In this document: positions 1 to 6,541 of the stretch, piece by piece
How the letters are laid out: each line of letters starts with the position of its first letter
Position numbering within the stretch: position 1 is the first letter of the stretch
IMG/VR virus record: IMGVR_UViG_3300017527_000021
Span: 1 to 41,455 of that record
DNA length: 41,455 nt
Source: a virus
Reading direction: 5' to 3' (one strand)
Position numbers and translations under genes: made by a program
The notes under the pieces: model-generated
Databases searched by the model: none
The model's input: the letters and a program-made list of their open reading frames with translations, nothing else
Told to the model about the DNA's origin: nothing

Positions 1-2
1 AT

Positions 3-761
3 GACACTGTGACTGTTGGAGACGTTTGGCAGAAGCGTAAGATCGGTACACCTGATCAGCAAGAAACCAAAGACAACGTGTTGATGGGCAAGATGGAGAT
101 GCTTAACGGCTCTTACGACATCACTCAAGAGTACGCTAAATGTCAAGCAATCCAAGGTAACAAGTTTGCTCCTAACGGAACAATTGATACTGGTACTACT
201 TGGTACGGTGAGTTCGGTAAAACACAACAAAACAAAAACTTCGATTTCGCAGGTGCTTCTGACCAGCGTGAAAATATCCAAGAAGTTGTTGCACACATTC
301 AAGATCAATGGAAAGCTGGTGGTGTACTTGAGAACATTACGTTCTACTGTACTCCAAACTTCTTCTCAGCGTTAATCTCTAACGCACAGGTTGAAGCGGC
401 ATACACATACTACAGCTCTACCCAAGAGCCTCTACGTAACTCGTTACGTAACGGTATGTACCGCATCTTCGAATGGCAAGATGTAACATTCATCGAGTAC
501 CGTGGTAAACTTCCAGATGGCACAGCAATGTTCCCTGAAGTTACTGGTGGTCAAGCTTGGGCTGTTCCAAGCGGTGGTAACGGATTCGTAGAGTACTACG
601 CTCCAGCTTATCGTTTCGATGAACTAGGTTCAACAGGTAGCGAACGTTACATGTGGACTTACGAAGATCGTGCTTCGAGTCAGATCGAAGTAATGTCAGA
701 GAGTAACTTCCTGACAATGAACAAACGTCCTGAGTTAGTGGTACTATGTACTAACACTTAA
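3..761 (+). CDS. Major capsid protein, C-terminal part (5' end outside window)
   Basis: The reading frame is open from the first bases of the window and ends at a TAA, so the N-terminus is missing. The visible 250 or so residues end with a segment (ESNFLTMNKRPELVV) resembling the C-terminus of the lambda gpE-type major capsid family, preceded by a glycine-rich AWAVPSGGNGFVEYYAPAYR stretch also typical of that family. It would form the capsid shell. It is followed directly by a strong terminator, as is common for highly expressed capsid genes, and the head-tail connector genes lie further downstream after an accessory fibre block. The family assignment is by recognition of motifs and position; the missing N-terminus cannot be evaluated. 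Confidence 0.8.
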   Translation, partial: DTVTVGDVWQKRKIGTPDQQETKDNVLMGKMEMLNGSYDITQEYAKCQAIQGNKFAPNGTIDTGTTWYGEFGKTQQNKNFDFAGASDQRENIQEVVAHIQDQWKAGGVLENITFYCTPNFFSALISNAQVEAAYTYYSSTQEPLRNSLRNGMYRIFEWQDVTFIEYRGKLPDGTAMFPEVTGGQAWAVPSGGNGFVEYYAPAYRFDELGSTGSERYMWTYEDRASSQIEVMSESNFLTMNKRPELVVLCTNT

Positions 762-787
762 GACTTAGTTCAGACGAAAGTCTAAAA

Positions 788-815
788 GAGGGAGTCCTGA
801 TGGACTCCCCTTTTT
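788..815 (+). terminator. Rho-independent terminator after the capsid gene
   Basis: An 8-bp perfect stem (GGGAGTCC, 790-797, with GGACTCCC, 802-809) closes a TGAT tetraloop and is followed by five T residues. It sits 28 bases after the capsid stop codon and separates capsid expression from the fibre block. Confidence 0.9.
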
Positions 816-871
816 CGTATATGCTTATTGAGTTTATATGAAAGAGATTAACATGATTACATAGGAATGCT

Positions 872-2152
872 ATGAGTAATACAGATAACATTTGGGGCAC
901 AACCCTAATTGAAAGGCAGACTGGTGCGAGAGCATCTGTAGCGTCAATTATAGCAGCAGCCGAAGGTGGTGGTGGTGGTGGAACTGATCCTGCTAAAGTC
1001 ACTATCGTAAATGCTAAGTCAGATTTCCCTGATCCAGATGTATCTAATGTGATCAACCTATTAGACGGTGAGACTTATTTAATCTCAGGAAACATTAATA
1101 TAGGTGGTGATCGTATTTCATTCGGCATAGGTTCAGCCATCATAGGATCAAACCGTTTCACAGATTTTATCACTTATACAGGAACAGACACTCTATTTAC
1201 TGCAACATCTCAACACAAGATTGAAGAGATAGGCATTATAGCTTCGTTAGCTCAAGTGTTTGATTTATCAGGTACAACATCAGAAACAGCTGTGTATACA
1301 AATTCATATATTGTGTCTTGTGATTCTGTAGGTACGATTCATGACTGGCGTACAATAGTATTCAGAAGCTTCTCTGTTGTTGGTGCAACCACAGGTGGAT
1401 TAACTTTCACAGGTGATATTGAAGCATTCGATATGACAAACTCATATTGGAGTGATGGTGTAGCAGGAACAATGTTAGATTTGAATGGTGCTACGTTTGA
1501 TCGTGTGCAGGTTCTATCTGGTAACAGATTTAATGTCTTAGGTGGTGTTACAGCTATTGATGGAGCTGTAGATAATGGTAATCTAAATGCAGGAGGTCGA
1601 GGACTTATCGAAGGTTGTATCTTTGAAGGTGCAGGAACTTACCTTAATAATATTACTACACAAGACACACAATGGACTATGCAAGGTAATGCTGGTATAG
1701 GTGATACATCAAAGAATGCCCAAGGGTATAACCACACTATAACACTAACAACTATTGGCACAGGGGATGGTAATATTGGTAATCCTAAAGTTATGTCAGG
1801 CTCAACAAATTGGTTAGAGGAACAGTTAGATCAATTTGAGATGACAACTGGAGGCCGATTCACATATAAAGGTGAAGACTCAGCAGAGTTCCATATAAGA
1901 GCTGTAATTAATGGCACAGCTCAGTCTGGAACTAACAGAAACTTTAACCACTATTTAGGTAAGACTGGTACAATAATTACTGCATCAAAGATCACCCGCG
2001 AATACCATTCAGGGAACAATGGTACGGTCACAACAGCTGCCATAGTTACATTAGCTAAAGATGACTTTATCGAGGTTTTTGTCGAGAATATTAGTGGAAC
2101 CCAAAACTGGGAAACAAATATTGTAAATGTGATTATTGCAAGATCAGACTAA
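872..2152 (+). CDS. Putative head or tail fibre/decoration protein with modular N-terminus
   Basis: A 426-residue protein starting at ATG 872 with an AGGA Shine-Dalgarno at 863-866. The first ~33 residues (MSNTDNIWGTTLIERQTG and the following AxxV/I-rich helix) are nearly repeated at the start of the small protein at 24877-25116, which suggests a shared virion-attachment module. A poly-glycine hinge (residues ~32-37) follows. The middle is rich in G, T, N and short hydrophobic strands, as in beta-helix or beta-prism fibre shafts. The last ~100 residues look like a compact beta-sandwich (C1q/TNF-like pattern of alternating strands). Position right after the capsid gene suggests a capsid fibre, but a tail appendage is equally possible. 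No catalytic motif was recognised. Confidence 0.55.
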   Translation: MSNTDNIWGTTLIERQTGARASVASIIAAAEGGGGGGTDPAKVTIVNAKSDFPDPDVSNVINLLDGETYLISGNINIGGDRISFGIGSAIIGSNRFTDFITYTGTDTLFTATSQHKIEEIGIIASLAQVFDLSGTTSETAVYTNSYIVSCDSVGTIHDWRTIVFRSFSVVGATTGGLTFTGDIEAFDMTNSYWSDGVAGTMLDLNGATFDRVQVLSGNRFNVLGGVTAIDGAVDNGNLNAGGRGLIEGCIFEGAGTYLNNITTQDTQWTMQGNAGIGDTSKNAQGYNHTITLTTIGTGDGNIGNPKVMSGSTNWLEEQLDQFEMTTGGRFTYKGEDSAEFHIRAVINGTAQSGTNRNFNHYLGKTGTIITASKITREYHSGNNGTVTTAAIVTLAKDDFIEVFVENISGTQNWETNIVNVIIARSD

Positions 2153-2176
2153 TTTAGAAATAATTGAAATAAATGT

Positions 2177-2206
2177 TTGACAGAACTGAACTTATCGGAC
2201 TATAAT
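2177..2206 (+). promoter_or_regulatory. Sigma-70-type promoter upstream of tRNA cluster
   Basis: Perfect -35 TTGACA (2177-2182) and perfect -10 TATAAT (2201-2206), 18-bp spacer. The -10 is followed by GATC, giving TATAATGATC, shared with other promoters of this window, and preceded upstream by the AT-rich TAATTGAAATAAA, also seen before the promoter at 35831. It would transcribe the tRNA/HNH/structured-RNA region. Confidence 0.85.
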
Positions 2207-2346
2207 GATCTTATAAGTTAATGAATTAAAAAGGTATATTAATCATGAAAACTATATTCAACATAGTATATCCCTATCCGAGTCAACAACTCTCTTCGCA
2301 GAGTTAGATTCGGAGGTAACTTTGTGTTCCTTCGTAAATAAAATAC

Positions 2347-2432
2347 GTGGGAGCAGAACTAGATGGACGAAATCATCAGTCTGTAAAACTGAGGCGAGAG
2401 CTGCGAAGGTTCGATTCCTTCCTCCCACACCA
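2347..2432 (+). tRNA. tRNA-Tyr (GTA)
   Basis: Cloverleaf with acceptor GTGGGAG/CTCCCAC (7 bp), anticodon loop CTGTAAA (anticodon GTA), a long variable arm as expected for tyrosine type II tRNAs, and T-arm loop TTCGATT. Discriminator A and CCA (2430-2432) are encoded. 86 nt. Confidence 0.93.
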
Positions 2433-2439
2433 AACAAAT

Positions 2440-2515
2440 CTCGGTGTAGGGCAGTTGGTAGCCTATTGGATTTGGAATCCAAATGTCGCTGGTTCGAGTC
2501 CAGCCACCGAGACCA
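2440..2515 (+). tRNA. tRNA-Pro (TGG)
   Basis: Acceptor CTCGGTG/CACCGAG (7 bp), anticodon stem TTGGA/TCCAA with loop TTTGGAA (anticodon TGG), T-arm CTGG-TTCGAGT-CCAG, discriminator A and encoded CCA (2513-2515). 76 nt. Lies 7 bases after the tRNA-Tyr CCA, so both are likely processed from one transcript. Confidence 0.93.
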
Positions 2516-2518
2516 AAT

Positions 2519-2869
2519 ATGAAAGTTTGTAAAAAGTGCTTGTTAGGAAGAGGTTTAGACCAGTTCTATACAAATGGTAAAACACCTAATGGCACACAGA
2601 AATACAAACCTAAGTGTAAGTCTTGTGAGCTTGAGTCGCAGAAAGCGCGGTTTTGGGATATAGTTGAAGAGTTCTATGGTGAGTTGAAATGCTCAGAATG
2701 TGGTTATGACAAATGTCGTAGCGCACTGGAGATGCACCATAGAGATACTCATAGTAAAGATTATGAACCATCTAAGTTGAAGACACACTCTAAAGCTACA
2801 ATAGTAGCAGAATTGAAGAAGTGTGATCTACTGTGTTGCAGATGTCATAGAGAGGCGCACTTTTTATAA
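2519..2869 (+). CDS. HNH homing-type endonuclease nested between tRNA genes
   Basis: 116 residues. It contains several CxxC pairs (CKKC near residue 4, CKSC near 36, CSEC near 60, CCRC near 107) and an HNH-like core with LEMHHRDTHSKDY (residues ~72-84), the pattern of zinc-containing free-standing HNH nucleases of phages. These cut DNA to spread their own gene. The ATG lies 3 bases after the CCA of tRNA-Pro and the stop lies 2 bases before the next tRNA, so the gene fills the gap between two tRNAs. An upstream extension of the frame would run inside tRNA-Pro, so ATG 2519 is chosen. No Shine-Dalgarno is visible because the preceding bases are tRNA; translation may be leaderless after tRNA processing, or weak. 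Confidence 0.85.
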   Translation: MKVCKKCLLGRGLDQFYTNGKTPNGTQKYKPKCKSCELESQKARFWDIVEEFYGELKCSECGYDKCRSALEMHHRDTHSKDYEPSKLKTHSKATIVAELKKCDLLCCRCHREAHFL

Positions 2870-2871
2870 TG

Positions 2872-2946
2872 CGCGAGTAGAAGGAATAGCGACTTAATAG
2901 TTTCATAAGCTATTAGTACTGATTGCAAATATCAGACTCGCAACCA
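2872..2946 (+). tRNA. Initiator-like tRNA-Met (CAT) with degenerate elbow
   Basis: 75-nt cloverleaf of correct arm lengths: acceptor CGCGAGT/ACTCGCA with a C1-A72 mismatch (the hallmark of bacterial initiator tRNA), anticodon stem ATAGT/GCTAT with loop TTCATAA (anticodon CAT), 5-nt variable loop, T-stem CTGAT/ATCAG with loop TGCAAAT, discriminator A and encoded CCA (2944-2946). The ends CGCG...CGCAACCA match fMet tRNAs. Odd points: the D-loop lacks the GG pair, T-loop position 55 is G rather than T, and the three G-C pairs of an initiator anticodon stem are absent. Could be a decaying gene, or a specialised variant. Confidence 0.7.
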
Positions 2947-2974
2947 ATCTGGAGGCAAACCATAAGGAAGATTT

Positions 2975-3433
2975 ATGAAGTTGTCTCGACAAAGATACGT
3001 TTATACGTTAGATAGAGATATCGTCTTTAACACAGTTCACAACTTTGGTGAAGGTGTTAGATATTATAAAGATGAACATGGTAAAATCTGGATGTCAACT
3101 AAAGGCAGTCAGGTAATAGTAGAGAAAGGTTACTCATGGGATGGATGTACTCCCAAATTTAAGCTGAGTGCTTTCGGTAGGAGTTTTATATTTGGTACTC
3201 CTGATGGTAAAAACATCTACCACAAAAATCTTAAAGAGATTGCACCAATGAGAAAATACGCATCACTATTACATGATGTGTTATGTCAGTTCCATAAAGA
3301 GATAGATTGTGATTCAGATATTATTCACGACGAGTTCTTTATAGCACTGAGAGAAGTAGGAGACAAACGAGCTAGACTTTATTTGAAGGCTGTTAGATTC
3401 TACTGGAATAAGATAAAACGCTTGGTTAGTTAA
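2975..3433 (+). CDS. DUF1353-like phage protein
   Basis: 152 residues, starting at ATG 2975 behind AAGGAAG. Contains the pattern of the DUF1353 family: a G-x-SWDGCTP segment (residues ~52-59), a LLHDVLCQFH stretch (residues ~98-107) and a C-terminal helix with DEFFIALREVG and RARLYLKAVRFYW. Family members are common in tailed phages next to structural or tRNA genes; their role is not established, although the conserved D, H and D residues suggest a metal site. Transcribed within the tRNA region, probably from the promoter at 2177. Confidence 0.65.
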   Translation: MKLSRQRYVYTLDRDIVFNTVHNFGEGVRYYKDEHGKIWMSTKGSQVIVEKGYSWDGCTPKFKLSAFGRSFIFGTPDGKNIYHKNLKEIAPMRKYASLLHDVLCQFHKEIDCDSDIIHDEFFIALREVGDKRARLYLKAVRFYWNKIKRLVS

Positions 3434-3567
3434 CTTGGTATAACAACGGTAGAGCATGGAGCGTAACCATGAGAGTACACCAAATAATAATTCATGAATA
3501 GGCTAAGGCTCTCATGATAGTCCATGGGGCTACCCTCAGTGAGAAACTGTAAAGCTCCACCAATTAA
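3430..3567 (+). ncRNA. Self-complementary structured RNA segment between DUF1353 gene and tRNA-Phe
   Basis: Nested complementary arms are visible: TTAA+TTGGT (3430-3433, 3435-3439) with ACCAA+TTAA (3559-3567); GGTAG (3448-3452) with CTACC (3530-3534); CATGGA (3455-3460) with TCCATG (3521-3526); CATGAGAG (3468-3475) with CTCTCATG (3509-3516). Together they form one long interrupted hairpin of about 28 bp. It contains a tRNA-like GGTAGAGCAT string but cannot be folded as a normal tRNA, because no acceptor/T-arm pair fits. It overlaps the DUF1353 stop codon and ends one base before tRNA-Phe. Function unknown; it could be a processed small RNA, a tRNA relic with an insertion, or a spacer structure. 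Confidence 0.5.
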
Positions 3568-3568
3568 T

Positions 3569-3643
3569 GCACCTATAGCTGAGAAGGATTAGCGCAATCT
3601 TGAAGAGTTTGAGAGAGTGGTTCGATACCATTTGGGTGCGCCA
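3569..3643 (+). tRNA. tRNA-Phe (GAA)
   Basis: Acceptor GCACCTA/TGGGTGC (one G-U pair), D-stem GCTG/TAGC, anticodon stem CAATC/GTTTG (one T-T mismatch), loop TTGAAGA with anticodon GAA (3602-3604), T-arm AGTGG-TTCGATA-CCATT, discriminator G and encoded CCA (3641-3643). 75 nt. The discriminator G is unusual for Phe (normally A). Confidence 0.8.
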
Positions 3644-3666
3644 TATGTAAGCCCTGCTAAGTGGGT

Positions 3667-3724
3667 CGCTTGTTTTTGTTTGTATGAGTTCTGACGAGTT
3701 CCATGCATAAGGGTATGCCAAGCG
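3667..3724 (+). other. Inverted-repeat segment between tRNA-Phe and tRNA-Gly
   Basis: CGCTTG (3667-3672) pairs with CAAGCG (3719-3724), enclosing a second hairpin GCATA-AGGG-TATGC (3705-3718) that abuts it. The enclosed loop is T-rich. No protein or tRNA fits here. It may be part of the structured spacer RNA of this cluster or a relic. Confidence 0.35.
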
Positions 3725-3749
3725 TTAAAATGTAACTCTTACTAACAAT

Positions 3750-3823
3750 GCGGGTTTGGTATATTGGCAGTGCCTTTGGCTTCCACCCATTTGATCTGAG
3801 TTCGATTCTCAGAACCCGCACCA
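3750..3823 (+). tRNA. tRNA-Gly (TCC)
   Basis: Acceptor GCGGGTT/AACCCGC (7 bp), D-arm GGTA/TGCC, anticodon loop CTTCCAC (anticodon TCC), T-arm CTGAG-TTCGATT-CTCAG, discriminator A and encoded CCA (3821-3823). The anticodon stem has only three good pairs (TGG/CCA). 74 nt. Confidence 0.85.
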
Positions 3824-3845
3824 AAGTTCAGAATCCGCGCTAATA

Positions 3846-3895
3846 GCATCTGTTAGCCGAAGAAGCGGTGGTTTGAGTCCAAAGATGCCCTAACA
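3846..3895 (+). other. Possible pseudoknot / tRNA-like relic
   Basis: GCATCT (3846-3851) is complementary to AGATGC (3883-3888), and TGTTAG (3851-3856) to CTAACA (3890-3895); the two pairings interleave, as in an H-type pseudoknot or two alternative folds. A T-arm-like TGG-TTTGAGT-CCA (3869-3881) lies inside. A truncated tRNA remnant is another reading. The rest of 3824-3954 holds no gene that I can recognise. Confidence 0.3.
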
Positions 3896-3954
3896 ATTCT
3901 ATATAGCCCATCTTGGTGGTGGGAGTCCAATCCCTTCTTATTTAAAGGTATCAA

Positions 3955-4314
3955 ATGTCATCTACTTGTAATAGCAATGCGACAACAGAACTAGAAGCCA
4001 TATTCCAAGGTGACACCTTAACACTCAATTTAACTCTTACTGATGCCAATGGTGACCCAATAGATATTACTGGTGATACCATGGAGCTTACTATTAAAGA
4101 GTCTCCTAACGCATCTGCTGACCTTCATAGTGAAGTTGATGTAACCATGACAGACCCACTTCAAGGTCTAAACACAATGGTTGTCCTTCCAGCAGTAACA
4201 GAAACATTTCCAGTACGTAGTAATACTTTAAGCGTTGTGTGGACTCGAACAGGTTCAACAAATGAAGTCGTTACAATCCTATACGCAAGCCTTCCAACGA
4301 GACGTAAACTATAA
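3955..4314 (+). CDS. Small beta-rich appendage protein, BppU-N-like
   Basis: 119 residues. The segment FQGDTLTLNLTLTDANGDPIDITG (residues ~18-41, given here only as a description of its motif class) followed by D/E-rich strands resembles the N-terminal Ig-like domain found in baseplate upper proteins and other phage appendage proteins that begin with a QGD-type strand. It lies at the head of a run of closely spaced genes ending at 7368, directly before two collagen-like proteins, and is likely a base or adaptor for that appendage. Start ATG 3955 follows an AAAGGT Shine-Dalgarno. The family call is tentative. Confidence 0.45.
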   Translation: MSSTCNSNATTELEAIFQGDTLTLNLTLTDANGDPIDITGDTMELTIKESPNASADLHSEVDVTMTDPLQGLNTMVVLPAVTETFPVRSNTLSVVWTRTGSTNEVVTILYASLPTRRKL

Positions 4315-4323
4315 GGAGTTACA

Positions 4324-5064
4324 ATGGCTACTTATAATTTTACACTAACACTTCCAATAGGTGTCCAAGGCGAACAAGGTCTACAAGGCGAACAAGGTCT
4401 ACAAGGCGAACAGGGTCTACAGGGTCTACAAGGCGAACAGGGTCTACAAGGCGAACAGGGTCTACAAGGTCTACAAGGCGAACAGGGTCTACAAGGTCTA
4501 CAAGGTGAGCAAGGTGAGCAAGGTCTACAGGGTCTACAAGGTGAGCAAGGTCTACAAGGCGAACAGGGTCTACAAGGTGAGCAGGGTCTACAAGGTGAGC
4601 AAGGTACTAATGGAACAAACGGTACTAATGGTACTAATGGTACTAATGGAACAAACGGTACTAATGGATTAGGTGTAGATTCTGTTGACTTCTACATTGA
4701 TTGGTCAACTGGAGTAGAGCAACCTGAAACACAAGATACCGCTACAAACATCGCGTTAAATAATAGGACAGAGCATTTATTTAGTGCTATAACAACACCT
4801 AACGCTGACACTTTAGATAATTATCAAAATATTACAGTTCAGGCTGAGATACTATTAGGGGGTGTATGGCATAAAACTGGTTGGTTGTACTCTGGTGGTG
4901 GGTACGGTGTTGTGTCAAATACCTATGATGGTAATAAATTCTATATTCAATCAGGTAATCTAGCATTGATGTGGAACGCTTATGGTGGAGGTGGTTCTAC
5001 AAATATCGTTGTAACAGCAGCAACTCCATGTAGAGTACATATTATGGCTATTAAGCAGGTATAA
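4324..5064 (+). CDS. Collagen-like fibre protein (GLQ/GEQ and GTN repeats)
   Basis: 246 residues. After a 12-residue strand-like N-terminus, residues ~13-115 consist of uninterrupted Gly-X-Y triplets: first mixtures of GLQ and GEQ, then seven GTN. The Gly-X-Y periodicity predicts a collagen-type triple helix, hence a trimeric rod. The C-terminal ~130 residues form a beta-rich globular head with [16 protein letters not shown] near its start and a final ~30-residue strand set ([21 protein letters not shown] region), like a C1q/TNF-type trimerisation or receptor-binding head. Start ATG 4324 has AAGGAG 8 bases upstream. Such proteins are found as phage capsid or tail fibres. The repeat number is likely to vary by recombination. 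Confidence 0.75.
   Translation: MATYNFTLTLPIGVQGEQGLQGEQGLQGEQGLQGLQGEQGLQGEQGLQGLQGEQGLQGLQGEQGEQGLQGLQGEQGLQGEQGLQGEQGLQGEQGTNGTNGTNGTNGTNGTNGTNGLGVDSVDFYIDWSTGVEQPETQDTATNIALNNRTEHLFSAITTPNADTLDNYQNITVQAEILLGGVWHKTGWLYSGGGYGVVSNTYDGNKFYIQSGNLALMWNAYGGGGSTNIVVTAATPCRVHIMAIKQV
4360..4668 (+). repeat. Tandem Gly-X-Y coding repeat (18-bp and 9-bp units)
   Basis: In-frame 9-bp units GGTCTACAA and GGCGAACAA (or GGTGAGCAA) alternate irregularly, then give way to GGTACTAAT/GGAACAAAC units. Copies are near-identical at DNA level, so length changes by slippage or unequal recombination are likely. The repetition is protein-coding and is not a CRISPR. Confidence 0.9.
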
Positions 5065-5067
5065 CTG

Positions 5068-5574
5068 ATGGCAGAAGTAGATAACAACATTTATGTTACA
5101 GTGGCTACTGGTTCTTCAATACAACTAAGTACAACAGCTCTTAATGGGCAAGATGGTACTAACGGTACTAACGGTACGAATGGTACTAACGGAACTAACG
5201 GAACTAACGGTACGAATGGTACTAACGGAACTGATGGTGATGACGGTGCTAAAGGTGATGACGGAACTAACGGAACTAACGGTACGAATGGTACTAACGG
5301 TACGAATGGTACTAACGGAACTAATGGTGATGACGGTGCTAAAGGTGATAAGGGTGACACAGCTTACCCAACAACTTCAGAGCATGTCCTATTGACAGGT
5401 GAAGACACTGTAACACACACAGCTGCATTAGAAAGAACAGTTGTATATTTCAATGGAAGACGACTTAAAGGCACTGACTGGACAAATCCTTCAGGCTTAG
5501 ATATACAGTTAGTTTCTCCAGTACAGACAACAGCAGATGCTGACATCTTAGTAGAGACATTCAACACACTATAA
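5068..5574 (+). CDS. Second collagen-like protein (GTN/GDD/GAK repeats)
   Basis: 168 residues. A 26-residue N-terminus is followed by about 24 Gly-X-Y triplets (residues ~27-98), mainly GTN with GDD, GAK and GDK, then an ~70-residue C-terminal domain (TAYPTTSEHVLLTGEDTVTH onwards) with two predicted beta hairpins. It would form a second triple-helical rod. It starts 3 bases after the stop of the previous collagen-like gene, without a clear Shine-Dalgarno, so translational coupling is likely. Charged Gly-X-Y triplets (GDD, GAK, GDK) set it apart from the upstream protein and may specify which chains trimerise. Confidence 0.75.
   Translation: MAEVDNNIYVTVATGSSIQLSTTALNGQDGTNGTNGTNGTNGTNGTNGTNGTNGTDGDDGAKGDDGTNGTNGTNGTNGTNGTNGTNGDDGAKGDKGDTAYPTTSEHVLLTGEDTVTHTAALERTVVYFNGRRLKGTDWTNPSGLDIQLVSPVQTTADADILVETFNTL
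5146..5361 (+). repeat. Tandem Gly-X-Y coding repeat (GGTACTAAC-type 9-bp units)
   Basis: Two blocks of GTN-coding 9-mers (GGTACTAAC, GGAACTAAC, GGTACGAAT) separated and followed by GATGGTGATGACGGTGCTAAA-type units (partly shown). In-frame and coding; the frames on both strands are open here only because of the repeat. Confidence 0.88.
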
Positions 5575-5578
5575 TCCT

Positions 5579-6541
5579 ATGAGTAATCAAAACATAACAT
5601 TCGGAAAGCTGAAGAACGTAACACGTTTTAATGATACTGTTTATAGCCGAGGTTATGGCAATACTTATGCTGACGGTTATGAAACACCAGACATACAAAT
5701 AACATCTAACACTAATCTTATAGTTAGGATTGGTTTAAATGGTATTAATACTTCATCTAATTGGGGTGGTAGTAGGACTGAAGTATACTACTCAACTGAT
5801 TCTGGAGCTACTTGGATTTACTTAGGTAATACTGGGTATGATGTAGCAATGTGTAATGATCTAGGTTGTGCAAGTATGAGCGCACACAATATTCCTGTTC
5901 CCAATATAAGTGTTGGAACTGTTAGATTTAAAATGAGACATAACTCTCATTCAGGAACTGTCTATTTTAATAACACATCTTATGGCTTTGGCGCACAAAC
6001 ATTAGATGAAGTCTTTTATAACAATGTCACGATAGAAGAGTATGAGATAGATACAGGGGAAGACCCTAACTACTCTTCTACGACAAGGCAACTAGCAGCC
6101 CAAGCAGGCACTGGAGTCGTGGCAGCATATAGACAGTTGAATACATCAACTGGAACTGTCACATATCCGAACACAGTAGACGTAGATTTACCAATTGTTA
6201 GTAAAGGTGTTGGCACAAGTATGTATGCTGTGATAAACCTAGCGAGTGGTATTAATAATTCTCTCAATACCACGGCATGTTGGCAATATGAGATATTGTA
6301 TACAGTCAATGGTGTTGATTATGTCTCTTATGGTATAACAAATACAACTGGTATAAATTATGCGACAAGCTATAGTAATAGCCAGTTCACAATACTGATC
6401 AAAGATATCCCAGAAACACGATTTGGTTTACGTATAAATATGAAGCCAAGGGTTCACCCAAGCAGATATATGCGGTGGGGTGGTAGTGCATCAGATGAAA
6501 ACTTTAGAACTAATGCTTTTTTACAAGAGTTAGATATATGA
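5579..6541 (+). CDS. Beta-rich virion appendage protein with two related domains
   Basis: 320 residues, no recognised family. Two halves (residues ~1-155 and ~165-320) share a pattern: a strand pair, an S/N-rich EVYYSTDSGATWIYLG or YEILYTVNGVDYVSYG hairpin, a loop with C or N, a RFKMRHNSHSG or GLRINMKPRVHPS strand, and an ending in E-Y-E-I or Q-E-L-D-I. The same pattern appears once more in the next gene. This points to a duplicated ~160-residue beta-sandwich, probably a carbohydrate- or surface-binding module of the appendage encoded by this cluster. ATG 5579 follows the previous stop by 4 bases, and its own stop overlaps the next start (ATGA). Confidence 0.5.
   Translation: MSNQNITFGKLKNVTRFNDTVYSRGYGNTYADGYETPDIQITSNTNLIVRIGLNGINTSSNWGGSRTEVYYSTDSGATWIYLGNTGYDVAMCNDLGCASMSAHNIPVPNISVGTVRFKMRHNSHSGTVYFNNTSYGFGAQTLDEVFYNNVTIEEYEIDTGEDPNYSSTTRQLAAQAGTGVVAAYRQLNTSTGTVTYPNTVDVDLPIVSKGVGTSMYAVINLASGINNSLNTTACWQYEILYTVNGVDYVSYGITNTTGINYATSYSNSQFTILIKDIPETRFGLRINMKPRVHPSRYMRWGGSASDENFRTNAFLQELDI

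Noticed and set aside
2483-2518. N-terminal extension of the HNH gene through tRNA-Pro
   Set aside because: The extension would be translated from tRNA sequence; the ATG at 2519 starts at the conserved Cys-rich N-terminus.
3430-3567. A normal tRNA at the GGTAGAGCAT string
   Set aside because: No acceptor/T-arm pair fits at tRNA distances and position 33 would not be T; the longer hairpin pairing is better.
4360-4668. CRISPR-like tandem repeat
   Set aside because: Units are contiguous 9-bp codon repeats without spacers and encode Gly-X-Y triplets.
4361-5395. Open frames in other phases and on the opposite strand across the collagen repeats
   Set aside because: They are open only because the repeated 9-bp units lack stop codons in all phases; products are simple repeats of a few residues.
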